Positions 1-5,605 of a stretch of DNA of 9,535 bases are shown one piece after another. The position numbers and the translations under genes were made by a program. The stretch comes from Gemmatimonadota bacterium (lineage in GTDB: Bacteria; Gemmatimonadota; Gemmatimonadetes; Gemmatimonadales; Gemmatimonadaceae): contig PKVB01000219.1 of the NCBI GenBank assembly GCA_003131365.1, positions 1 through 9,535 of the forward strand, in the 5' to 3' direction. Under the pieces are notes generated by a model that had not been told where the DNA came from, ran no database searches, and saw nothing but the letters and a program-made list of their open reading frames with translations. The stretch's first letter is position 1, and each line of letters starts with the position of its first letter.

Positions 1-81
1 GGCGAAGCGGCAGGCGAGAGCTCCCGAAGAGGACACCCTCGCCGACCAAGCGCAGAGATGCAAGTCGAAGCGGTCGCGCCT

Positions 82-423
82 CTAACCTGGCGGCCAAGTC
101 ATAAGCCGCCCGCCGAGCAGATGCAGGTGCAGATGATCCACGCTCTGACCCCCGTCCTTACCCGTGTTGATCACAGTCCTGTACCCGCTCTTCGCGATCT
201 TCTCCTGCCGCGCGATCGCCGACGCGAGCGAAACCATCTGGCCCAACAGGTACGAGTCGGCCGTGTCATCGAGCGAAGCGATGTGCTTCTTCGTGATTAT
301 CAGAATGTGAACGGGCGCCTGCGGATTGAGATCGCGAAACGCCGCGATTTCCTTGTTGTTCGCTAGCATCTGGGCGGGGACCTCCCCGCGCGCGATCCGA
401 CAGAAGATGCAGGGGTCAGACAT
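82..423 (-). CDS. hinT: HIT-family nucleotide hydrolase, HinT-like
   Basis: 113-residue histidine triad protein, the usual length for bacterial HinT. Family members are small, soluble, usually dimeric purine nucleoside phosphoramidases; the physiological substrate is not clear from sequence. The catalytic triad motif HLHLHLLGG sits at residues 97-105 (H97, H99, H101). The N-terminus MSDPCIFCRIARGE carries the C-x-x-C pair (C5, C8) often seen in this family, and the C-terminus ends with the typical GGRxMxWPPG pattern. The ATG at 423 has a GAGG ribosome-binding site 7 nt upstream (431-434) and overlaps the rsmE stop by 8 nt, so it is probably translationally coupled as the last visible gene of the hemW-hrcA-dnaJ-prmA-rsmE operon. 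The stop codon is TAG at 84-82. The family call is firm; the gene symbol is less certain because related HIT subfamilies share these motifs. Confidence 0.93.
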   Translation of the reverse strand: MSDPCIFCRIARGEVPAQMLANNKEIAAFRDLNPQAPVHILIITKKHIASLDDTADSYLLGQMVSLASAIARQEKIAKSGYRTVINTGKDGGQSVDHLHLHLLGGRLMTWPPG

Positions 424-1162
424 TGGATTGCCTCGATGTTACTTGCGATGCGGCGGCGATCGCCACCGCGGCCATACCCGCGGTCTCAAAACGTAGCGTG
501 CTCGACCCAAGCTTCACAGGGAGAAACGCGGCGCCGATGAAGAGATCCCGCTCCGCCGGCTCCATTCCGCCCTCTGGTCCGAGAGCGATCGTGATCGGAA
601 TGTGCATCGGAACGCCTGCAATCGGCTCTCCATCCTTCGTGAGCAGAAGGCGCGTTCCAAGCGGCGCGGCCGAAATGGCGCGTTCGACGGTCGCCTCCGG
701 AAACATGTCGGGCAGCCATCCGCCGCCACTCTGAATGAGCGCCGCGGTCATGCGCGCAAGCACCTTCGCCTGGAACGTCGGGCCCTCGCCGCGCGGCGAC
801 ACGCTCTTCGAGCGACGCCAGATCACCGGCCGCCAGCTCGTCACACCCAGCTCCACCACCTTCTCCGCCAGCCACAGCATCCGCTCCCTGTCGGCGACGG
901 GCGCGAGCAGATGGATCAGAGCGGGACGCGGTATCTCGCTCGTCTCGCTCACGTCGACGAGCGCCGAACTTCTTGAGACCTTTACCAGCGTGCCGACCGC
1001 GGCTCCGCCCGCGCCGTCACGGAGCGCGATGCAATCGCCGACCGCGACCCTCGCGACGCGGATATGATGCGCGGCCTCGTCCGACAACGTCACCGTGCCA
1101 CCGACGACGAGCGGCTCCGCGGCGAAGAACGTCGCTACCGCGGTGCTATCTGTACACTCCAC
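416..1162 (-). CDS. rsmE: 16S rRNA (uracil-1498-N3)-methyltransferase RsmE
   Basis: SPOUT-class RNA methyltransferase that uses S-adenosylmethionine to methylate N3 of U1498 in 16S rRNA. I choose the GTG at 1162 (248 residues): it has a perfect GGAGG 7 nt upstream (1170-1174), and the family N-terminus ATFFAAEPL follows soon after. An ATG at 1198 would give 260 residues and a 64-nt overlap with prmA. Visible parts are the PUA-like N-terminal domain (TLSDEAAHHIRVARVAVGD), the linker AEKVVELGVTSWRPVIWRRS, and the SPOUT knot with IALGPEGG (about residues 193-199) and LGSSTLRFETA (about 218-228). The residues usually seen as LGxRILRxETA and QSGR are changed here (LGSSTLRFETA, QSGGG). The gene overlaps prmA by 28 nt and hinT by 8 nt, which places it firmly in the operon. 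Family assignment is secure; activity is inferred. Confidence 0.93.
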   Translation of the reverse strand: MECTDSTAVATFFAAEPLVVGGTVTLSDEAAHHIRVARVAVGDCIALRDGAGGAAVGTLVKVSRSSALVDVSETSEIPRPALIHLLAPVADRERMLWLAEKVVELGVTSWRPVIWRRSKSVSPRGEGPTFQAKVLARMTAALIQSGGGWLPDMFPEATVERAISAAPLGTRLLLTKDGEPIAGVPMHIPITIALGPEGGMEPAERDLFIGAAFLPVKLGSSTLRFETAGMAAVAIAAASQVTSRQSNV

Positions 1163-1953
1163 CAGGCGTCCTCCGTGTCTTCGCGCTCGATCACCCAACC
1201 ACCGGCATCCAGCTCGGACACCATCGCGGTGCGCTCTTCGCTAAGAATTCCGGCCAGAATCGCCTGACCTCCGCTCGCGAGCGACGACTTTATCATCGGC
1301 AGCATCGCGATGAGTACCGACGAGATGATATTCGCGATCACCACCCGCACCGGGGCAAGCAGTGGGAGAAGTGTGGTCGCGTCGCCTTCGATCACCTCGA
1401 CGCGCTCGCCCACCGAGTTGGTAAGGACATTCTCATCGGCGTTCCCGATGGAATCGTGCTCGATCTCGATGGCCGCAACACGCGCGGCGCCGAGCTTGAC
1501 GGCGGCAATCGAGAGAACCGCGCTGCCGGCACCGAGATCTGCAACGAAATCTCCGCGACGTACGACGCCCTGCATCAGTCGCATTGCGCCACGCGTGCTC
1601 GGATGCTCCCCGGTTCCAAACGCCATCACCGGGTCGACGATGACGGTCGTCTCAGGATCGAGACCGCTGGCGAGCCACGGCGGGGCGATAACGAGCCCGC
1701 CGACCTGGTGCGCCGATATCGACGCGCGCCACTGCGAGTAATCGGTGTCGGGCGAATCCGCGATCGCGATGTCGGCGCGCGGATCGGCTCGCATCACGGC
1801 GCTGCGAATTTCATCAATGTGCGCGCCCGCTGGAAAATGCGTGACCACCGCCACGCCGTCTTCCTGAACTCCCTGCGACCCGGACTCGAAGAGCGCCGCG
1901 ATCACTCCGTCGCGGTTGGACTCGGGAGTGATTCGCAGCGAGATCCAGCTCAC
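1135..1953 (-). CDS. prmA: Ribosomal protein L11 methyltransferase PrmA
   Basis: 272-residue class I SAM-dependent methyltransferase that trimethylates ribosomal protein L11 in the cytoplasm. The diagnostic PrmA signature DPVMAFGTGEHPSTRG lies at residues 107-122. The SAM-binding motif I follows at 139-150 (DLGAGSAVLSIA), and the ANII motif, equivalent to the NPPY-like post-I motif of PrmA, is at 207-210. The N-terminal 80 residues form the L11-recognition domain region (MSWISLRITPES and onward). Motif I is slightly unusual: the glycine expected in GSG is alanine (A145). The start is GTG at 1953, sharing four bases with the dnaJ stop (GTGA), so translation is probably coupled. Placement next to dnaJ is a common arrangement in bacteria. 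The stop is TAG at 1137-1135. Confidence 0.95.
   Translation of the reverse strand: MSWISLRITPESNRDGVIAALFESGSQGVQEDGVAVVTHFPAGAHIDEIRSAVMRADPRADIAIADSPDTDYSQWRASISAHQVGGLVIAPPWLASGLDPETTVIVDPVMAFGTGEHPSTRGAMRLMQGVVRRGDFVADLGAGSAVLSIAAVKLGAARVAAIEIEHDSIGNADENVLTNSVGERVEVIEGDATTLLPLLAPVRVVIANIISSVLIAMLPMIKSSLASGGQAILAGILSEERTAMVSELDAGGWVIEREDTEDAWWSVQIAPR
1160..1174 (-). promoter_or_regulatory. Ribosome-binding site that decides the rsmE start
   Basis: On the minus strand GGAGG (1174-1170) is followed by the 7-nt spacer ACGCCTG and then GTG (1162-1160). It lies inside the last codons of prmA. It is the strongest Shine-Dalgarno match noted among the gene starts of this window and favours the GTG over the upstream ATG at 1198. 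Confidence 0.75.
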
Positions 1954-3080
1954 GCGCCCAGCGATTCTCTGATTTTCGACCAGAGTCCCTTTGGTCGCGC
2001 GGGAGGCACTATCTGCACTTCGCTGAGGCGGCGAATGAGCGCCGACTCTTCGTCGCTGAGATTCTCCGGGGTCCAGAGCTGCAGCCTTACGTGCAGGTCG
2101 CCAAAGGAGCTGGAGTTGATCCTCGGCAAGCCGCGACCGCGAAGATTGAACACCTGCCCGCTTTGAGTCCCGGCGGGGACTTGCAGCATCACACTCCCGG
2201 AAACCATCGGCGCATCGACGTTGGCGCCGAGCGCGAGCTGCGCGTAGGTCACGAGGACTTCAGTGTAGAGATCTTCCCCGTCCCGTTCAAAGCGCGGATC
2301 TTCCTCCACCTCAAAGACGACACGGATGTCGCCCCGCGGGCCACCGCGCGGTCCGACCTGGCCGACGCCGCGCATAGTCATGTACTGGCCCGTTGAGACT
2401 CCGGCGGGGATGCGAATAAGCAACTCTTTCTCCGCTCTGAGCCTCCCCTCACCTTTGCATTTCTTGCACGGCAACGAGATCACCGTTCCCTCACCGGAGC
2501 AGGTGGGACACGGCGCGACGCTCACGACCTGGCCGAAAAAGGAGCGTTGCGAGCGACGCACTTCTCCGGTCCCGCGGCATGCACTGCACGTGACGGGTGA
2601 CGATCCCGGCTCGGCCCCTCTTCCCTGACAGTGATCGCACGGCTCGAGCAGACGCACCGTGACCGTCTTCTCGGCGCCACTCGCGACTTCGACCAGCGTC
2701 ATCGGCATCGTGATGTCAATGTCCCTTCCGGCGCGCGGGCCCGACTCACGTCCGCCGCCTCCGCCGAACAGGTCGCCGAATCCGCCGAGTCCTCCGAGGT
2801 CGCGCATGAAGATGTTCAGCGCTTCCGACAGATCGACATGGTGGAATCCGGCCGCGCCGCCCCGCAATCCGGCCTCGCCGTAGCGATCGTACAGCGCGCG
2901 CTTGCCGGGATCGCGCAAAACGTCGTACGCCTCGGTGATGCTCTTGAACCTCTCCTCGGCTTCCTTCGACCCGTTGTTGCGGTCGGGATGGTACGTCATC
3001 GCCAGCTTGCGATACGCCAACTTTATGTCTGCATCGCTGGACCCACGCGCGACGCCAAGCGTTTGGTAAAAATCAGCCAT
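1950..3080 (-). CDS. dnaJ: Chaperone protein DnaJ (Hsp40)
   Basis: 376-residue full-length type I DnaJ, the co-chaperone that stimulates DnaK ATPase and hands over unfolded clients. The J domain spans about residues 3-68, with the HPD tripeptide at 31-33. A Gly/Phe-rich linker covers about 74-113. Four zinc-binding CxxCxGxG repeats follow: C148/C151, C165/C168, C191/C194 and C205/C208. The C-terminal substrate-binding domains end in the family pattern FGDLHVRLQLWTPENLS. The ATG at 3080 overlaps the hrcA stop by 8 nt, with AAGGA just upstream. It belongs to the hrcA-dnaJ heat-shock unit, so repression by HrcA is likely, although no CIRCE operator is seen here. grpE and dnaK, which frequently lie between hrcA and dnaJ, are absent from this locus. 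Confidence 0.98.
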   Translation of the reverse strand: MADFYQTLGVARGSSDADIKLAYRKLAMTYHPDRNNGSKEAEERFKSITEAYDVLRDPGKRALYDRYGEAGLRGGAAGFHHVDLSEALNIFMRDLGGLGGFGDLFGGGGGRESGPRAGRDIDITMPMTLVEVASGAEKTVTVRLLEPCDHCQGRGAEPGSSPVTCSACRGTGEVRRSQRSFFGQVVSVAPCPTCSGEGTVISLPCKKCKGEGRLRAEKELLIRIPAGVSTGQYMTMRGVGQVGPRGGPRGDIRVVFEVEEDPRFERDGEDLYTEVLVTYAQLALGANVDAPMVSGSVMLQVPAGTQSGQVFNLRGRGLPRINSSSFGDLHVRLQLWTPENLSDEESALIRRLSEVQIVPPARPKGLWSKIRESLGA

Positions 3081-4137
3081 GTGTCCTTGAATTCTCCTTC
3101 AACAGATCCGTCACCAGCTCGGACGTGTGTGTCACGAGCGAGATGACTTTGTCATACGGCATTCGGGTCGGTCCAATCACGCCGATCACTCCGCTCAACG
3201 GTCCCGCATGGTACGACGCCGTCACCACGGTGAAGCTTGCGAGCTTCGGGTCGTTGTGCTCGTTGCCGATTGTGATCGATACCCCTCCCGTCTCGCTACG
3301 ACGACGAAGCAGCTCGCCGAGTTTCTCGCGCGTCTCGGTGAGCGCCACCAGCTTCCGCATGTTGTCGACATTGGCAAACTCCGGCTGCTCAGCGAGAACC
3401 GATGCCTGGCCAAGTAGAACGGTGTCGTCATCGGACTCGATCGCGCTATCGAAAAGCTGCTCGCCCTCTTCGATGAAGACGTTGAGAAGATCCGACGCGT
3501 CGCGCGTCGGTCCGACGTCGCGGAGCCTGTCGCCCAGCGATGAGCGGATCTGCCGGAGAGTGAGCCCCGCCAGCCTGTCATTGAGAACGCGCGTGACCTC
3601 GGCGATGGCCGCGTCGGCGATCTCGCCATGCACGTCGACGAAGATAGTCCTGACGGCGCCGGCCGAGAGTGTGAGCGCGACGAGCAAACGCTCGGACGAA
3701 AGGCGAATCAGCTCCACGCGCTCCAGAATCGCGTTGTCGAGGCGAGGACCGAGCGCGATTCCCAGCTCCTGCGTGATCACGCCGAGACTCTGGGCGGCAC
3801 GCCGAAGAATGGCTTCGACGGCTGAGCCGCCGGTCGTGATCTGAGCATTGAGCCGGCGCCGCTCGGTTGCCCCGGGCGGCGGGATCGGGATCAGCGAGTC
3901 GACGTAGACGCGATACGCGACGTCGGTCGGCACTCGGCCGGCCGATGCGTGCGGGTGGTAGAGGTATCCCTTCTCTTCCAGGTCGCTCATCGTGTTACGG
4001 ATGGTGGCTGGGGAGACGTTGAGCCCGAACTTATGGGCGAGACTCCTCGAGCCGGCCGGCTGAGCCGTTTCGACATAGGTTTGGATTACGGCTTCAAGAA
4101 CGCGGCGCTCGCGCTCGTTCAGACCCGGCAGCGACAT
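3073..4137 (-). CDS. hrcA: Heat-inducible transcription repressor HrcA
   Basis: 354-residue repressor of class I heat-shock genes. In characterised bacteria it binds the CIRCE inverted repeat and is kept active by GroEL. The N-terminal winged-helix domain (about residues 1-75) shows the family pattern LNERERRVLEAVIQTYVETAQPAGSR split over its first helices, then VSPATIRNTMSDLEEKGYL and HASAGRVPTD. The C-terminal part carries the GAF-like dimerisation region, ending GVIGVIGPTRMPYDKVISLV. The start is ATG at 4137, only 4 nt after the hemW stop, with no clear Shine-Dalgarno sequence. A TATATT hexamer at 4150-4145 sits 7 nt before the ATG and could serve a short or leaderless transcript. It overlaps dnaJ by 8 nt. 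The HrcA identification is secure. Confidence 0.97.
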   Translation of the reverse strand: MSLPGLNERERRVLEAVIQTYVETAQPAGSRSLAHKFGLNVSPATIRNTMSDLEEKGYLYHPHASAGRVPTDVAYRVYVDSLIPIPPPGATERRRLNAQITTGGSAVEAILRRAAQSLGVITQELGIALGPRLDNAILERVELIRLSSERLLVALTLSAGAVRTIFVDVHGEIADAAIAEVTRVLNDRLAGLTLRQIRSSLGDRLRDVGPTRDASDLLNVFIEEGEQLFDSAIESDDDTVLLGQASVLAEQPEFANVDNMRKLVALTETREKLGELLRRRSETGGVSITIGNEHNDPKLASFTVVTASYHAGPLSGVIGVIGPTRMPYDKVISLVTHTSELVTDLLKENSRTHG

Positions 4138-4141
4138 GGGC

Positions 4142-5314
4142 TTAAATATAGCAATGACTAGGGTTTGGGCCTACGCTCGCACTCAGCGGCCGTCCTCTTT
4201 GCGCAGCGAGGTCAGTCGCCAGACTATCGAGGCGGAGCCATCCAGTCGCGGTGAGCCGGACCCGCGGGTCTTCGTGGGGCTGGTCGATCACTGCCCAACC
4301 GGCCGCTTCCCAGGGTTCAATACGCCCCACCTCGTGCTCGGCGATCGCGAGCCCGCGCCTGGTGCGGAGCCCTAGGTAGACGTCCTCGGTCACTCGATTC
4401 TCATCGGTCAGCTTCTCTTCGCCGGCTATCACCGTCTGGCCCACCCCGAGACGTCGAATCCATTCCGAGTACGCCGAAACATTCCATCGGCGACTCGCGC
4501 CATCGAACGAGTGCGCGGATGGTCCGACTCCGGCGTAGGACGCGCCAGTCCAGTATGCCGAGTTGTGCCTCGACGTCATTCCCGGGCGCGCAAAGTTCGA
4601 GACCTCGTAGTGGTCGTAACCCGCCGCGGTCATCATCGCGTGGGCGCACAGAAATTCCTCTTCGTAGTTCTCTTCGCTTCCCTGCACGGTCACTCCGCGG
4701 TCGGCCCAACGCGCAATTGGAGTCTGCGCCTCGACGGTCAGGCCGTAGAGCGAGAGGTGGGCGGGCTGGAGATCGAGTGCGCGAAGGAGGTCGCTTTCCC
4801 ACGACCTTCGGAGGTGGGGTGGCAGCGCGAAGATCAGGTCGAGGGAAATGTTGTCGATGCCGCCCCGCCGCAGAGTGTTGACCGCCTGGCCGATCTGCGA
4901 AGCGTCGTGGGTTCTGTGCATCCATTTGAGCGCCGCATCATCGAAGCTTTGCGAGCCGAGTGAGACGCGATTTACGCCGGCGGACACCCAGTGGGCGACG
5001 GCCATGTCGTTCACATCGTCCGGATTCGCTTCGATCGTTATCTCGGGCGCGTCCGCGATCCGGGCGCGGTCCCGGACGGCTGCGAGGACGTCGCCAATGC
5101 CAACTCCTCCGAGCCGGGACGGAGTCCCGCCGCCGAGGTACACCGTGTCGAGGATCGTGCCGTCCAGATCCTGTCGCAGGCCATCCAATTCCGTTCGGAG
5201 GGCCGTGAGGTACTCGTTGACGGGGGTTGTGGCTCGCACGGCGATCGAGAAGTCGCAGTAGGAGCAGCGCCGGGCGCAGAACGGGATGTGGATGTAGAGA
5301 TGACGCGGGGGCAT
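4142..5314 (-). CDS. hemW: Radical SAM haem chaperone HemW (HemN-like)
   Basis: 390-residue radical SAM protein of the coproporphyrinogen III oxidase-like family. HemW members bind haem and deliver it to membrane targets rather than carrying out the HemN oxidation. The 4Fe-4S motif HIPFCARRCSYCDF lies near the N-terminus (C-x3-C-x2-C). The residue that is a fourth cysteine in true HemN is Phe, which favours HemW. Further family motifs are YLGGGTPSRL, EANPDDV, RVSLGSQSFDD, LSLYGLTVEAQTPI and SRHNSAYWTGASYAGVGPSAHS. The loop usually DLIxGLPGQ is DLIFALPPHLR. I start it at ATG 5314 (MPPRHLYIHIPF): the frame stays open to 5527 but would run through the tRNA gene, and the extra residues do not resemble the family. 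No Shine-Dalgarno sequence is seen. It heads the hemW-hrcA-dnaJ-prmA-rsmE-hinT operon. Confidence 0.94.
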   Translation of the reverse strand: MPPRHLYIHIPFCARRCSYCDFSIAVRATTPVNEYLTALRTELDGLRQDLDGTILDTVYLGGGTPSRLGGVGIGDVLAAVRDRARIADAPEITIEANPDDVNDMAVAHWVSAGVNRVSLGSQSFDDAALKWMHRTHDASQIGQAVNTLRRGGIDNISLDLIFALPPHLRRSWESDLLRALDLQPAHLSLYGLTVEAQTPIARWADRGVTVQGSEENYEEEFLCAHAMMTAAGYDHYEVSNFARPGMTSRHNSAYWTGASYAGVGPSAHSFDGASRRWNVSAYSEWIRRLGVGQTVIAGEEKLTDENRVTEDVYLGLRTRRGLAIAEHEVGRIEPWEAAGWAVIDQPHEDPRVRLTATGWLRLDSLATDLAAQRGRPLSASVGPNPSHCYI

Positions 5315-5319
5315 AAATG

Positions 5320-5325
5320 AATATA
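5320..5325 (-). promoter_or_regulatory. Candidate -10 element for a leaderless hemW transcript
   Basis: TATATT on the minus strand ends 5 nt before the hemW ATG and there is no purine-rich ribosome-binding site in between. A -10 at this distance would place the transcription start at or next to the ATG. No good -35 hexamer is seen at the usual spacing. This is inference from position and sequence only. Confidence 0.4.
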
Positions 5326-5365
5326 GGCCCGGTGGACCGCCAACCCATATTCCCGTCGCTCGCCG

Positions 5366-5388
5366 CACACGCGTTCGCAGCGCGTGTG
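5366..5388. repeat. Perfect 8-7-8 inverted repeat, loop complementary to tRNA anticodon loop
   Basis: Arms CACACGCG (5366-5373) and CGCGTGTG (5381-5388) are perfect reverse complements around the 7-nt spacer TTCGCAG (5374-5380). The spacer is the exact reverse complement of the anticodon loop of the tRNA 26 nt downstream (CTGCGAA, 5446-5452). The complementarity extends to 11 nt (CGTTCGCAGCG at 5372-5382 against 5444-5454). On the minus strand it reads as an anticodon arm with loop CTGCGAA. It lies 52 nt upstream of the hemW start, so it could also be an operator for the hemW-hrcA-dnaJ operon; it does not match the CIRCE consensus. An imperfect repeat, GTGTCAC/GTGGCAC (5391-5397, 5404-5410), follows directly. 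Confidence 0.8.
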
Positions 5389-5413
5389 TCGTGTCACGCT
5401 CCTGTGGCACCCT

Positions 5414-5495
5414 GTGCGCGTGGTGAAACTGGTAGACACCCTGCGCTGCGAACGCAGGGCCTTCGGGCATGCGGGTTCGAATCCCGCCGCGCACA
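5414..5495 (+). tRNA. Class II tRNA, Leu-like body with anticodon GCG (Arg codons CGC/CGU)
   Basis: Complete 82-nt cloverleaf. The acceptor stem is 7 perfect pairs (GTGCGCG 5414-5420 with CGCGCAC 5488-5494) with discriminator A at 5495. The D-arm stem is 3 bp (5423-5425 with 5437-5439) and its 11-nt loop AAACTGGTAGA is typical of tRNA-Leu. The anticodon stem CTGCG/CGCAG (5441-5445, 5453-5457) closes the 7-nt loop CTGCGAA, giving anticodon GCG at 5448-5450. The long variable arm, GCC-TTCG-GGC within 5458-5470, makes it class II. The T-arm GCGGG/CCCGC encloses TTCGAAT. No CCA is encoded. Class II shape plus A73 points to Leu (Ser would have G73), yet the loop resembles that of tRNA-Arg(ACG), CTACGAA. 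Whether it is charged with Leu or Arg, or used in translation at all, is open. It is the only plus-strand gene here. Confidence 0.9.
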
Positions 5496-5509
5496 AGGGG
5501 CGATTTATG

Positions 5510-5563
5510 ATGTTGTCGAAAGCGCAATCGAGCTATATGTTGTCGACAGACCTATCGAGCTAT
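5510..5563. repeat. Two tandem 27-bp direct repeats in the tRNA trailer
   Basis: Copies at 5510-5536 and 5537-5563 abut exactly. Each begins ATGTTGTCGA and ends ATCGAGCTAT, with a 7-nt variable centre; identity is 23 of 27 positions. A partial third copy of the first half (GTTGTCGCCAGA, 5593-5604, 11 of 12 identical to 5539-5550) falls in register two periods later. Each full copy pairs TTGTCG with a TATAxx hexamer 15 nt downstream, so the duplication doubles a promoter-like element. Alternative readings are binding sites for a protein, such as recombinase arm sites. Confidence 0.85.
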
Positions 5564-5566
5564 AAT
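5540..5566 (+). promoter_or_regulatory. Candidate sigma70-type promoter facing the terminator
   Basis: A perfect TATAAT -10 hexamer lies at 5561-5566, with TTGTCG (4 of 6 to TTGACA) at 5540-5545 and a short 15-nt spacer. The predicted start, about 5573, is the first base of CGTTCGCAGCG, the 11-mer complementary to the tRNA anticodon arm. A transcript from here to the terminator at 5638 would be roughly 65 nt. An equivalent but weaker element (TTGTCG 5513-5518, TATATG 5534-5539) lies one repeat upstream. The short spacer lowers confidence. Confidence 0.4.
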
Positions 5567-5569
5567 CAG

Positions 5570-5586
5570 CTACGTTCGCAGCGTAG
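5570..5586. repeat. Second inverted repeat with loop complementary to the anticodon loop
   Basis: Arms CTACG (5570-5574) and CGTAG (5582-5586) flank the same 7-nt loop TTCGCAG (5575-5581) found in the repeat at 5366-5388. The stem can be extended by CAG/CTG (5567-5569, 5589-5591) around a GG bulge. The 11-mer CGTTCGCAGCG at 5573-5583 is identical to 5372-5382 and complementary to the tRNA anticodon arm 5444-5454. It lies between the tandem repeats and the terminator. Confidence 0.75.
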
Positions 5587-5605
5587 GGCTGGGTTGTCGC
5601 CAGAG

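Noticed and set aside
1..81. Start of another minus-strand gene downstream of hinT
   Set aside because: Frames stay open to the window edge, with several possible TTG or GTG starts, but the stretch is too short and no family motif or ribosome-binding site supports one.
1163..1198. Upstream ATG start for rsmE
   Set aside because: It would overlap prmA by 64 nt and adds residues unlike the family, while a perfect GGAGG supports the GTG at 1162.
973..2166. Long plus-strand open frame of 397 codons
   Set aside because: It lies antisense to prmA, rsmE and dnaJ, is extremely arginine-rich, has no recognisable domain, and is a typical GC-rich shadow frame.
5315..5413. CIRCE operator expected near hrcA
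   Set aside because: No TTAGCACTC/GAGTGCTAA pair with 9-nt spacing was found; the palindrome here has different arms and a 7-nt spacer.
5315..5527. N-terminal extension of hemW to 461 residues
   Set aside because: The open frame runs antisense through the complete tRNA gene, and its residues do not resemble the HemW family, whose N-terminus matches from ATG 5314.
5570..5586. Second tRNA gene on the minus strand using this anticodon-like arm
   Set aside because: No T-arm, D-arm or acceptor stem can be drawn around either flanking hairpin.
5510..5604. CRISPR array
   Set aside because: The 27-bp units abut without spacers and only two full copies exist.
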